A stretch of DNA of 64,000 nucleotides, taken from the NCBI GenBank assembly GCA_003963145.1, contig RXJJ01000012.1:225778-289777 (forward strand), given 5' to 3'. The DNA comes from Bradyrhizobiaceae bacterium (GTDB taxonomy: Bacteria; Pseudomonadota; Alphaproteobacteria; Rhizobiales; Xanthobacteraceae). Both the position numbers and the translations under genes were made by a program. A model generated the notes under the pieces. That model did no database searches, was not told where the DNA came from, and saw only the letters and a program-made list of their open reading frames with translations. Each line of letters begins with the position of its first letter. The stretch's first letter is position 1. Of this stretch, positions 42,052-51,103 are shown piece by piece.

Positions 42052-43952
42052 CCCAGCCCCAGCGCCTTGATGCGCGAGGCCAGCGTGGTCGGCTTCATCG
42101 CCAGTAATTCCGCCGCGCCGCCGGCGCCCGAGACCTTGTTGTTGCAGGCCTTGAGCGCGGCGGCGATGTTGGCGCGCTCGCGTGCGCGCAATTCCCCGTC
42201 GGTCAGGATCACCGGCCGCGCCTCGCCCTTGCGGCTCTCGGACGTGGCTGAAGAGTGAGGCTCGGGCAAGTCGAGCCTAAGCCGACCGTTCTGCGCCAGA
42301 ATGGCGGCGCGTTCGATCACGTTCTGCAATTCGCGCACATTGCCGGGCCAGTCGTAGCGCGACAGTTTGCGAACATCGGCCTCCGAGAGCCGCAAATCCG
42401 AATTCAGCGCCTTGCTCTCGCTCATCAGAAAGTGCTGCGCCAGAAGGGGAATGTCCTCGCGCCGCTCGCGCAGCGAGGCCGACTGGATCGGAAACACGTT
42501 GAGGCGGAAGTAGAGGTCTTCCCGAAACCGTCCGCGCTGCACTTCCTGCCTGAGGTCGCGGTTGGTCGCGGCGATGACGCGGACATCGACGGTGCGGGTC
42601 CGCTCCTCGCCGACGCGCTCGAAATTGCCCTCCTGCAGCACGCGCAGCAGCTTGCCCTGCAGTTCCAGCGGGATTTCGCCGACCTCGTCGAGAAACAGCG
42701 TGCCGCCATCGGCCAGCTCGAAACGTCCGACGCGGTCGCGCAGCGCGCCGGTGAACGCGCCCCTGACATGGCCGAAGAATTCGCTTTCGAACAATTCGTG
42801 CGGGATCGCGGCGCAGTTGACCCGGATCAGGGGGCGGTCATGCCGTCCGCTGGCTTCATGGATCGCGCGCGCAATCAGTTCCTTGCCGGTGCCGGATTCG
42901 CCGGTGATCAGCACCGACGCGCTGGTCGGGGCGACGAGGCTGACCTGCCGCAGCACGTTCTGGATCGCGTCCGAGCGGCCGATGATGCCGCGCGGATTGG
43001 TCTCGATGCGGATTTCCTCCTGCAAATAGGCGTTTTCCTGCTGCAGCTTTTCGCGAAGCTGATCGACTTCGGCGAGCGCGGAGCGCAGCTTTTCGTCGGC
43101 CTCGCGGCGCTGGCTGACATCGCGGAACACAACGACGGCGCCGACCACGAGGTTGCGGTCGCGGATCGGGGTGGACGTGTATTCCACCCAGACCTTCGAG
43201 CCGTCCTTGCGCCAGAACACCTCATTGTCGATCTTGTGGACCGCGCCGTCGCGGAAAGCCGCGTAGATCGGGCAGTCCTCGTGCGGATAGTGCCGTCCGT
43301 CGTGATGCGTGTGGTGCACGATGGAATGAATGTCGTGGCCGACGAGTTCGTCCGCCGACCAGCCGAGCATGCGCTCGGCCGCCGGATTGACGAAGGTGGT
43401 TTTCCCCTCCGCATTGACGCCATAGATGCCTTCGCCCGCCGCGCCCAGGATCAGCTGGTTCTCGCGCTCGATGTCGCGGAACACCCGCTCGACGCGCTTC
43501 CAGGCCGGAATGCCGCCGCGCATGTAATCGTCCGCCGCGGCATCGACCGCCCGTCGCTCACGCTCCTTGAGGTCGGTGATGGTGATCAGGATCATCGGGC
43601 CATCATCCGGGCGCGGCACCAGCGAGCCTGCATATTCGAGATGCAGTTCCTTGCCTGCGGCGTGGCGCGGGGAGAGCGAGCGCGTCCAGTAGCTGCCCTT
43701 GGCGATCACGGCCTGGGTGAACACGACCAGTTCCGGAACCTGTCCGGCGTGCAGGGCGCTGATTTTCATCTGGCGCAGCAATGCGCGGTCATAGCCGAGC
43801 AGGGTGCAAGCGGCCGGATTGGCTTCGGCGATCTGGTCGGTCTTGGGATCGAGCAAAAGCAGTGGTGCGGCTGCGAAATCGAACATGCCTTCCACAAGAC
43901 CCGCGAGAGAAGGTCTTCCAGGGGGAACGGGCGCGTCGGTCAGGACAGGCAT
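42048..43952 (-). CDS. PAS-domain sigma-54-dependent transcriptional activator (bacterial enhancer-binding protein)
   Basis: 634 aa; PAS-like sensors, AAA+ [31 protein letters not shown] (GAFTGA), C-terminal Fis-like HTH. Confidence 0.93.
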   Translation of the reverse strand: MPVLTDAPVPPGRPSLAGLVEGMFDFAAAPLLLLDPKTDQIAEANPAACTLLGYDRALLRQMKISALHAGQVPELVVFTQAVIAKGSYWTRSLSPRHAAGKELHLEYAGSLVPRPDDGPMILITITDLKERERRAVDAAADDYMRGGIPAWKRVERVFRDIERENQLILGAAGEGIYGVNAEGKTTFVNPAAERMLGWSADELVGHDIHSIVHHTHHDGRHYPHEDCPIYAAFRDGAVHKIDNEVFWRKDGSKVWVEYTSTPIRDRNLVVGAVVVFRDVSQRREADEKLRSALAEVDQLREKLQQENAYLQEEIRIETNPRGIIGRSDAIQNVLRQVSLVAPTSASVLITGESGTGKELIARAIHEASGRHDRPLIRVNCAAIPHELFESEFFGHVRGAFTGALRDRVGRFELADGGTLFLDEVGEIPLELQGKLLRVLQEGNFERVGEERTRTVDVRVIAATNRDLRQEVQRGRFREDLYFRLNVFPIQSASLRERREDIPLLAQHFLMSESKALNSDLRLSEADVRKLSRYDWPGNVRELQNVIERAAILAQNGRLRLDLPEPHSSATSESRKGEARPVILTDGELRARERANIAAALKACNNKVSGAGGAAELLAMKPTTLASRIKALGLG

Positions 43953-43953
43953 G

Positions 43954-44008
43954 TTACGAAATCTCGTAAATCAACATACGAATTTTCGTTTATAACGAAT
44001 TCTCGTAA
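43954..44008. promoter_or_regulatory. Three candidate upstream activating sites (ACGA-N4-TCGT)
   Basis: TTACGA-AATC-TCGTAA, ATACGA-ATTT-TCGTTT, TAACGA-ATTC-TCGTAA; centres about 43961.5, 43983.5, 44000.5. Confidence 0.75.
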
Positions 44009-44064
44009 ATGACAAGATGTCGCATTTTCACTGGGGTTATTGGCATTTTCAGCCACCCCCGGAG

Positions 44065-44079
44065 TGGCACGCCCCTTGC
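44065..44079 (+). promoter_or_regulatory. Sigma-54 (RpoN) -24/-12 promoter for cyn operon
   Basis: TGGCACGCCCCTTGC matches TGGCACG-N4-TTGC, about 40 bp before the first cyn ATG. Confidence 0.88.
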
Positions 44080-44118
44080 GTAGAACACGGATAACACAGG
44101 CCAAGAGGGGAGCCATCA

Positions 44119-45498
44119 ATGTCCATGTTCGACAATCCGTTTGATGCCGACACCACGCTTCAATCCTCCGGTTGCGGCTGCGGCCGTCACCGTTCGCAGG
44201 CGGAGCATGACCGCGATGCCACGCTCCAGTGCATCGGGGAATCGGAAGACAAGAAGTTCGAGAATGTCGTCGCCTCCGCCGTGCTGCGCGCGATGTTTCC
44301 GCAGGATGTCGCCCGCCGCGCCTTTCTGAAATCGGTCGGCGCCGCGACCGCGCTGGCCGCCGTCTCGCAATTCTTCCCGCTCAAGACCGCGACCGAGGTG
44401 TTCGCCGCGGGCGGCGCGCTCGAAAAGACCGACCTCAAGATCGGCTTCATTCCGATCACCTGCGCCACGCCGATCATCATGGCGGCGCCGATGGGCTTCT
44501 ATTCCAAGAACGGGCTCAACGTCGAAGTCATCAAGACGGCGGGCTGGGCGGTGATCCGCGACAAGACCGTGAACAAGGAATACGACGCCGCCCACATGCT
44601 CTCGCCGATGCCGCTCGCGCTGACGCTTGGCGTCGGCTCCAACCCCGTGCCCTACACCATGCCGGCGGTGGAGAACATCAACGGACAGGCGATCACGCTG
44701 TCGCTCAAGCACAAGGACAATCGCGATCCGAAGAACTGGAAGGGATTCAAGTTCGCGGTGCCCTTCGACTATTCGATGCACAACTACCTGCTGCGCTATT
44801 ATCTCGCGGAAAACGGCATCGATCCCGACACCGACGTTCAGATTCGCGCCGTGCCGCCGCCGGAAATGGTGGCCAATCTGCGCGCCGACAACATCGACGG
44901 CTATCTCGGGCCAGACCCGATGAACCAGCGCGCGGTGTACGACAATGTCGGCTTCATCCACATTCTGTCGAAGGACATCTGGGAGGGACATCCGTGCTGC
45001 GCCTTCGCCGCGTCGAAGGAGTTCGTCACCACGATGCCGAATACCTATGCGGCGCTGCTGAAGTCGATCATCGACGCCACGGCCTACGCGCACAAGGCGG
45101 AGAACCGCAAGCAGATCGCCGAAGCGATCGCGCCGGCCAATTATCTCAACCAGCCGCCGATCGTGCTGGAGCAGATTCTCACCGGCACCTTCGCAGATGG
45201 TCTCGGCAACATCGTCAAGCAGCCTGAGCGGGTCGATTTCAATCCGTTCCCCTGGCAATCCTTCGCAGTCTGGATTCTCACCCAGATGAAGCGGTGGGGG
45301 CAGATCAAGGGCGATGTGGACTACAAGAATGTCGCCCAGCAGGTGTTCCTCGCCACCGACACCGCCAAGCTGATGAAGGATGTCGGCATGACCCCGCCCT
45401 CGACGACCACCAAGTCGTTCGCCGTGATGGGCAAGACCTTCGATCCATCGAAGCCCGAGGAGTATCTCAACAGCTTCAAGATCAAGAAGGCGTCGTGA
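44119..45498 (+). CDS. cynA: ABC transporter substrate-binding protein, CmpA/NrtA family, likely cyanate
   Basis: Tat-like RRAFLKSVGAATALAAVSQFFP; DLKIGFIPITCATPIIMAAPMGFYSKNGLNVEVIKTAGWAVIRDKTVNKEYDAAHMLSPMPLALTLG; adjacent to cyanase. Confidence 0.88.
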   Translation: MSMFDNPFDADTTLQSSGCGCGRHRSQAEHDRDATLQCIGESEDKKFENVVASAVLRAMFPQDVARRAFLKSVGAATALAAVSQFFPLKTATEVFAAGGALEKTDLKIGFIPITCATPIIMAAPMGFYSKNGLNVEVIKTAGWAVIRDKTVNKEYDAAHMLSPMPLALTLGVGSNPVPYTMPAVENINGQAITLSLKHKDNRDPKNWKGFKFAVPFDYSMHNYLLRYYLAENGIDPDTDVQIRAVPPPEMVANLRADNIDGYLGPDPMNQRAVYDNVGFIHILSKDIWEGHPCCAFAASKEFVTTMPNTYAALLKSIIDATAYAHKAENRKQIAEAIAPANYLNQPPIVLEQILTGTFADGLGNIVKQPERVDFNPFPWQSFAVWILTQMKRWGQIKGDVDYKNVAQQVFLATDTAKLMKDVGMTPPSTTTKSFAVMGKTFDPSKPEEYLNSFKIKKAS

Positions 45499-45669
45499 TG
45501 CATTCCTGCACGCTCTCTTGCGTGGATTTGCAATCCATCACGCCTCGCGGCGCCGCTAACGTTTCCGCATGGAGGGTCTGATCATGCATGGAAACGGACG
45601 GTGGTATCGGCAAGCGCGACGCGCGGGCCGGGTTGGGAGCGTTTGCTGCGGCGCGCGGGGAGAAATGTC

Positions 45670-46509
45670 ATGACATCATCCCTTCGCCTGCGGGCGGCGC
45701 TTGTGTCGATCCTGATTCTCGTAACCTTCCTCGGCGCCTGGCACCTCGCCACGCGCAGCACGGGCGCGGTCGCGAACATGGATCCCGAATACGCCAAGCT
45801 GATGGGCCTCAACGCCACGCAGGGCAAGTCGGCGATGCCGGGGCCGCTCGATGTCGGCGCGAAACTGTGGGAGCACATCAAGCGGCCGTTCTACGATAAC
45901 GGCCCGAACGACAAGGGGCTCGGCATCCAGCTCGCTTATTCGATCGCGCGCGTGCTGACCGGCTATGTCTTCGCGGTCATCGTCGCCATTCCGCTCGGCT
46001 TCCTGATCGGTATGTCGCCGCTCATGAGCAAGGCGCTCGATCCTTTCATCCAGGTGCTCAAGCCGATCTCGCCGCTCGCCTGGATGCCGCTCGCGCTCTA
46101 CACCATCAAGGATTCCGGTATCTCCGCGATTTTCGTGATCTTCATCTGCGCGATCTGGCCGATGCTGCTCAATACGGCCTTCGGTGTCGCGACGGTTCGC
46201 AAGGAGTGGGTCAACGTCGCGCGCACCCTCGAGGTCGGCCCCATTCGCCGCGCCTTCACGATCATTCTTCCCGCCGCCGCGCCGACCATTTTGACCGGCA
46301 TGCGGATTTCCATCGGCATCGCGTGGCTGGTGATCGTGGCCGCCGAGATGCTGGTCGGCGGCACCGGCATCGGCTACTTCGTCTGGAACGAGTGGAACAA
46401 CCTGTCGATCACCAACGTCATCATCGCCATTCTCGTGATCGGCGTGGTCGGCATGATCTTCGATCAGATCCTTGCGCAGTTCACGCGCATGGTCACGTTT
46501 CCGGAGTAA
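45670..46509 (+). CDS. cynB: ABC transporter permease (NrtB/SsuC-like), likely cyanate
   Basis: BPD-type permease; WVNVARTLEVGPIRRAFTIILPAAAPTILTGMRISIGIAWLVIVAAEML; start trimmed to ATG 45670. Confidence 0.88.
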   Translation: MTSSLRLRAALVSILILVTFLGAWHLATRSTGAVANMDPEYAKLMGLNATQGKSAMPGPLDVGAKLWEHIKRPFYDNGPNDKGLGIQLAYSIARVLTGYVFAVIVAIPLGFLIGMSPLMSKALDPFIQVLKPISPLAWMPLALYTIKDSGISAIFVIFICAIWPMLLNTAFGVATVRKEWVNVARTLEVGPIRRAFTIILPAAAPTILTGMRISIGIAWLVIVAAEMLVGGTGIGYFVWNEWNNLSITNVIIAILVIGVVGMIFDQILAQFTRMVTFPE

Positions 46510-46512
46510 CGC

Positions 46513-47427
46513 ATGCCCGGATTCATCTCCATCGAAGACATCGCCAAGCGCTATCCCGCGCCCGGCGGCAAAAGCACCACCATTTTCGAGCATCTGTGGA
46601 TGTCGATGGAGCGCGGCGAGTTCGCCTGCATCATCGGCCATTCCGGCTGCGGCAAGACCACGGTGCTGAACATCCTCTCCGGGCTCGACCAGCCGAGCGA
46701 GGGCACGGTGATCGTCGACGGCCAGGCCATCGACGGCACCAGCCTCGATCGCGCGGTGATCTTCCAGAGCCACGCGCTTTTGCCCTGGCGTACCGTGATG
46801 GGCAACGTCGCTTATGCCGTGACGTCGAAATGGCCGAAATGGGACAAGGCGAAGGTCAAGGCGCATGCGCAGACCTTCATCGATCTGGTCGGCCTGACCG
46901 GATCGGAGCAGAAGCGCCCGTCCGAACTCTCCGGCGGCATGAAGCAGCGTGTCGGCATTGCGCGCGCGCTGTCGATCACGCCGAAGATTTTGCTGATGGA
47001 CGAGCCGTTCTCGGCGCTCGACGCGCTCACGCGCGGCACGCTGCAGGACGAGGTGCGGCGTATCTGCCTTGAAACCGGCCAGACCACGTTCATGATCACC
47101 CATGACGTGGACGAGGCGATCTATCTGGCCGATAAAATCTTTCTGATGACCAACGGCCCCGGCGCGGTGCTGGCGGAGGTCGTCGAAAATCCGCTGCCGA
47201 AGGATCGCGTGCGCACCGATCTGCACCGCCATCCCCTGTATTACGCGACGCGCAATCACGTCATCGATTTTCTGGTCAGCCGCTCGAAGACGTTCGTGTC
47301 CGAAACGCCGGATTTCAATCCGCGCAACGTGCCGGTGGTGCGTCCCGGCCGCGCCGAGCCGTCGATCGTCGCCGGCGCACTCGAAGCCATTCCCAATGTC
47401 GGTCAAAAAAACAGGAGTCTGCCATGA
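46513..47427 (+). CDS. cynD: ABC transporter ATP-binding protein, likely cyanate
   Basis: Walker A GHSGCGKTTVLN, signature LSGGMKQRVGIARAL, Walker B ILLMDEPFSALD. Confidence 0.9.
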   Translation: MPGFISIEDIAKRYPAPGGKSTTIFEHLWMSMERGEFACIIGHSGCGKTTVLNILSGLDQPSEGTVIVDGQAIDGTSLDRAVIFQSHALLPWRTVMGNVAYAVTSKWPKWDKAKVKAHAQTFIDLVGLTGSEQKRPSELSGGMKQRVGIARALSITPKILLMDEPFSALDALTRGTLQDEVRRICLETGQTTFMITHDVDEAIYLADKIFLMTNGPGAVLAEVVENPLPKDRVRTDLHRHPLYYATRNHVIDFLVSRSKTFVSETPDFNPRNVPVVRPGRAEPSIVAGALEAIPNVGQKNRSLP

Positions 47428-47912
47428 AACGATCCGACCTCACCGAAAAGCTGCTCGACATCAAGCGCGAGAATGGCTGGACGTGGAAGAAGATCTGCGA
47501 GGAGATCGGCGGCATGTCGCCGGTGCTCGTCGTTGGCGCCATTCTCGGCCAGCACAAGATGACCAAGCCCATGGCGGCGAACGCGGCTAAGCTGTTCGGT
47601 CTCTCCAAGATCGAGGAGACGATGCTGAATGAAGTGCCGATGCGCGGCACCGCGACGCCGATGCCGCCGACCGATCCGCTGATCTATCGCCTCTACGAAC
47701 TGGTGCTCGTCAATGGGCCGGCGATGAAACTTCTGATCGAGGAGGAATTCGGCGACGGCATCATGTCGGCGATCGATTTCGACATGACGATCGACCGGCA
47801 GGCCGATCCGAAGGGCGACCGCGTCAAGCTCGGCATGACGGGCAAATTCCTTCCGTTCAAATACTACGGCGCGAAGGGCAACGAGCAACTGCTCGGCTAC
47901 AAGGAGGAGTGA
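47424..47912 (+). CDS. cynS: Cyanate hydratase (cyanase)
   Basis: LLDIKRENGWTWKKICEEIGGMSPVLVVGAILGQHKM ... LYELVLVNGPAMKLLIEEEFGDGIMSAIDFDMTIDR: cyanase catalytic R/E/S region. Confidence 0.96.
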   Translation: MKRSDLTEKLLDIKRENGWTWKKICEEIGGMSPVLVVGAILGQHKMTKPMAANAAKLFGLSKIEETMLNEVPMRGTATPMPPTDPLIYRLYELVLVNGPAMKLLIEEEFGDGIMSAIDFDMTIDRQADPKGDRVKLGMTGKFLPFKYYGAKGNEQLLGYKEE

Positions 47913-47926
47913 GAGGAGAACAACAG

Positions 47927-50900
47927 TTACCGCTTTTCTGCTCGCATCGCTTCTATGATCTTGACCGTTTCGACGCTGACGCGGGTTACGCGGGCTATGA
48001 GGTCAATGACCTTTTCCTTGTAATCGGCGAAGCGATAGGTGTTGAACTTTTCGCGGATGGTCGGGTCTTTCGGCGTCTTCTCCCTATACTGTTCGAGAAT
48101 CCAGTCGATGCCGGAGCGGTTACCGAGCCGGTAGGTCCAGGCCTCGGGCGGAATGCCGGACAGCCGGGTTTCGGTGTCGAGCTGGATCGCGCCGTTCTCG
48201 CGGTCGGCGCGCAACATCGCCTTCGGCGCGACGCCCGCCGCCCGCGCCCTTTCATCCGGCGTGTCGATGCGTGTCAGCGGCCACGGTTCGACCTTCTCAT
48301 AGGCGATGTGTAGCGCCATCAAGGTCTCGCCCCAGACCGCCCATCTCCAGAAATCCGGATAGAACGGGATGCGCGGAAACTCGCGTTTGAGGTTGAGGGC
48401 GTATGTCTCGCGATAGACGGGGTCGTGTAGGACGGCGTAGACGTAGTGGAAGATGGCGTCCTTGGTGATCGGCTTTGCTTTCGCGGTCTTGCCGTCCTTG
48501 GGATAGGCTTTCTGGAACTGCTTGAGCGCCCAGTCGGTGACGTTATCGATGCGTTCCCCAGACGAGTAGGAAAAGAGCGGGGCTTGCTGGTAAGCATCGA
48601 TGGCAGCACCAAAGTGAAGATCGGCGGGTCCATTTGTGGCTAGTAAGCAAGGGTGCGTGCGGGCACCGGTGTCATTAAAGCAGATTGCTAAATTGTGCGA
48701 GTCCTTATCCGGAAAGAACAGGTTCGAAAGGCCGGGTCGATCAATGTAAAGATCGGAGCGGTAAACATACAGTCGGAAGAAAGGTCGGTAGTTTGCTTCG
48801 ATAATCCGTTGTTTATCGAAGTGCTCGACGCTGCCTGAGTTTTTCCGGCGCGTTAGCGTTTCAGACCATTTCAACCTTGTGCGCTCTTCTTGACTGTCAG
48901 GGCTTCCGTCGTTGTAGCGCAAACTGAGGAGTTTGGCTTTCGCCTCAACTTGGTCGCGAGAATGACCGTACAGCCATTCGTCCCGATTTGTAGATACGCC
49001 TAAAGAGTAAAGCTTGAAAATGGCCCTTTCTTTTGACTTCGACTTTGAAGATTTCGTCTTCTTGTCGACAATTGGAAGAAGGCCGTCCCAGTCGTTCTCT
49101 GCCTGGCGTATCCAATTGCCGTTCTTGTCCGGCTCGATTTGTTCGAATGGAATTGCCGATGCCTGCGTGCTGCTGAGGAAGGTTAGCTTTTCTTCCGCCG
49201 TATCCATCTCGGGTCGTCGAGCATAGAATATCTTGCAACCCTTCTGCTTGCGGCGTTTGACAAGAAACGAGATGGCAACGCCGGTCTGGATACCGAAGAC
49301 ATTGTGCTTGGTGCCAGACAATTTCGGATTGGCGCGTACGTCGCCGCCAAGATCGACAACGAATATCTCATTGAAATCCTGCGTTACAGATTTTCGGAAT
49401 CCATCGAAAGTTCGGGTTTCGATGAAGCTGCGATTGGTGATGAAGGCCAACACACCATCGTCATGAAGCCGGTCGCTCGCCCAGCGGAAGAAGCGGGCAT
49501 ACATATCGTAGACCTTGGTCTTCTGCGCGATCGACAGCTTGATGTAGGTGTCCTTGATCAATTTGTCGATGTGCGGATATTCGCGGTTCTTGTTGTTGTC
49601 GTTTTCGTTCGCTTGGTTGGCATTGTAGGGTGGGTTGCCGATGATGACGGAAATCTTGCGCTTGTTCTGGCGCCGAACGCGCTCGACGTTTTCTTCCGAC
49701 AGGGCGCCGAACAGGTCGCCGACATGCTGGCCGGTGCGGATGCCGAGACCCGTGACGTTGTCGAGCGTATCGACAAAGCAGAGGTTCGGAAACTCCGCGA
49801 ACTGGCCCGAGATCGCTGCGTAGGTCGCTTCGATATTCAAGTTGGCGACATAGTAGGGCAGGATGGCGACTTCGTTGGCATGCAGCTCGTTCTTGTATTT
49901 GTGCGCGAGCTTCTTTGGCTGGCCGCGAAAGTGCTCTAGCAATTCACAGATGAAGGTGCCGGTGCCGGTGGCCGGATCGAGAATCTCCACATCCCGGTCG
50001 ATGAGGCTTTTGCCGAAGTGCTTCTGGGTCAGCCAGTCCGCGCCCTCGATCATGAATTTCACGATCTCGTTCGGGGTGTAGACGACGCCGAGTCGGTCGG
50101 CGGCCTTCGGATTGTAGACCTTGTAGAAATTCTCGTAGATGACCTTGAGAAAGGTCTGCTTCTCGGCGTGGCTGGTGATCAGCGCGGCGTTGGCACGGAT
50201 GGTCGCGTAATAGGGTTCGAGGCCCTTGAGCGTTTCACGCTTGACCTGGCCGGTGAAGAACTTGTCTTCCAGCGCGTAGAGCTCCTTGGCGATGTTGTTC
50301 TCGCGGTGGAAGTCGCCGCTGTCGAAGACCTTGGCGAAAATTTCCTCGGTCAGGATGTGCTGGATGAGCATCTCGCGCACATCGGCTTCGCCGATCGCGG
50401 GATTGATGGTTTCCTTGGCGTGCTTGAGGAAGTCGGCGGCAATCCTTCCGAAGGCCGCGTTCTTCTTGTAGGCGTCGTCGATGCGGGCGCGCAGCGCCTC
50501 CAGTACGGCGGGCAGGTCGGTTTTGAACTGCTGAACGGCGGCGCGGAAGTCGCGAATTTCCTCGCGCTCATAGCTGAAGAACAAGGTCACCAGCTTTTGC
50601 AGCGCCGCCTCGTCGGTCATCGAGCAGCGCAGCACTTCCTGCCTGTTCTGGATCAGGACCGCCGTGTCGGAATTTTCGAAGATGATATTGTCTTGCGGAT
50701 AACCCTTGGCAAGCTTCTTGCGGATTTCCTCGTCGAGGTCGTCCGCGGTGTCCTTCGCTTCCCAATACCCCAGCGGCACGCGCAGATCATGCAGGATGGT
50801 GCCGTCCGGCCTGATCCGGTTCTTCTGAGGGGAGACGAACTCATACTGGCTGATGAAGTGGAGGTTATTCTGGCGGGACCAATCTTTCAGGAGGTCCTTG

Positions 50901-50995
50901 AACGCCTCGGAAATCACGCCCTCGGTGAGGGAGCCAGAGAATTTCTTCAGACTTGCCAGTTCGTTGAAGTATTTTTGGATTAACAGCCGGCTCAT
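47927..50995 (-). CDS. Type ISP/IIG-like single-chain restriction-modification enzyme (N-terminal nuclease-like region, N6-adenine methylase, C-terminal specificity region)
   Basis: 1022 aa; motif I DPATGTGTFICELLEHF, motif IV NPPYNANQ, N-terminal RPDGTILHDLRVPLGYWEAKDT (PD-ExK-like), C-terminal ISP-type specificity region; no helicase motifs seen. Confidence 0.85.
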   Translation of the reverse strand: MSRLLIQKYFNELASLKKFSGSLTEGVISEAFKDLLKDWSRQNNLHFISQYEFVSPQKNRIRPDGTILHDLRVPLGYWEAKDTADDLDEEIRKKLAKGYPQDNIIFENSDTAVLIQNRQEVLRCSMTDEAALQKLVTLFFSYEREEIRDFRAAVQQFKTDLPAVLEALRARIDDAYKKNAAFGRIAADFLKHAKETINPAIGEADVREMLIQHILTEEIFAKVFDSGDFHRENNIAKELYALEDKFFTGQVKRETLKGLEPYYATIRANAALITSHAEKQTFLKVIYENFYKVYNPKAADRLGVVYTPNEIVKFMIEGADWLTQKHFGKSLIDRDVEILDPATGTGTFICELLEHFRGQPKKLAHKYKNELHANEVAILPYYVANLNIEATYAAISGQFAEFPNLCFVDTLDNVTGLGIRTGQHVGDLFGALSEENVERVRRQNKRKISVIIGNPPYNANQANENDNNKNREYPHIDKLIKDTYIKLSIAQKTKVYDMYARFFRWASDRLHDDGVLAFITNRSFIETRTFDGFRKSVTQDFNEIFVVDLGGDVRANPKLSGTKHNVFGIQTGVAISFLVKRRKQKGCKIFYARRPEMDTAEEKLTFLSSTQASAIPFEQIEPDKNGNWIRQAENDWDGLLPIVDKKTKSSKSKSKERAIFKLYSLGVSTNRDEWLYGHSRDQVEAKAKLLSLRYNDGSPDSQEERTRLKWSETLTRRKNSGSVEHFDKQRIIEANYRPFFRLYVYRSDLYIDRPGLSNLFFPDKDSHNLAICFNDTGARTHPCLLATNGPADLHFGAAIDAYQQAPLFSYSSGERIDNVTDWALKQFQKAYPKDGKTAKAKPITKDAIFHYVYAVLHDPVYRETYALNLKREFPRIPFYPDFWRWAVWGETLMALHIAYEKVEPWPLTRIDTPDERARAAGVAPKAMLRADRENGAIQLDTETRLSGIPPEAWTYRLGNRSGIDWILEQYREKTPKDPTIREKFNTYRFADYKEKVIDLIARVTRVSVETVKIIEAMRAEKR

Positions 50996-51103
50996 GGAAT
51001 CCCCTTTCGACCAATAAAGCCGGACGCGCGTAAAGGACGCAAGGCTTGGATGCCCGGGACAAGTCCGGCAATGACGTGTTGAGGGTGTAGCAGCGACTTG
51101 CGG

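Noticed and set aside
42255-44012. 585-aa plus-strand ORF opposite the sigma-54 activator
   Set aside because: Antisense shadow; spans the activator's start and UAS region, no domain seen.
45676-47406. 576-aa minus-strand ORF opposite cynB/cynD
   Set aside because: Antisense shadow of two well-supported ABC transporter genes.
47909-48313. 134-aa plus-strand ORF following cynS
   Set aside because: Lies antisense within the 3' end of the R-M gene; no domain.
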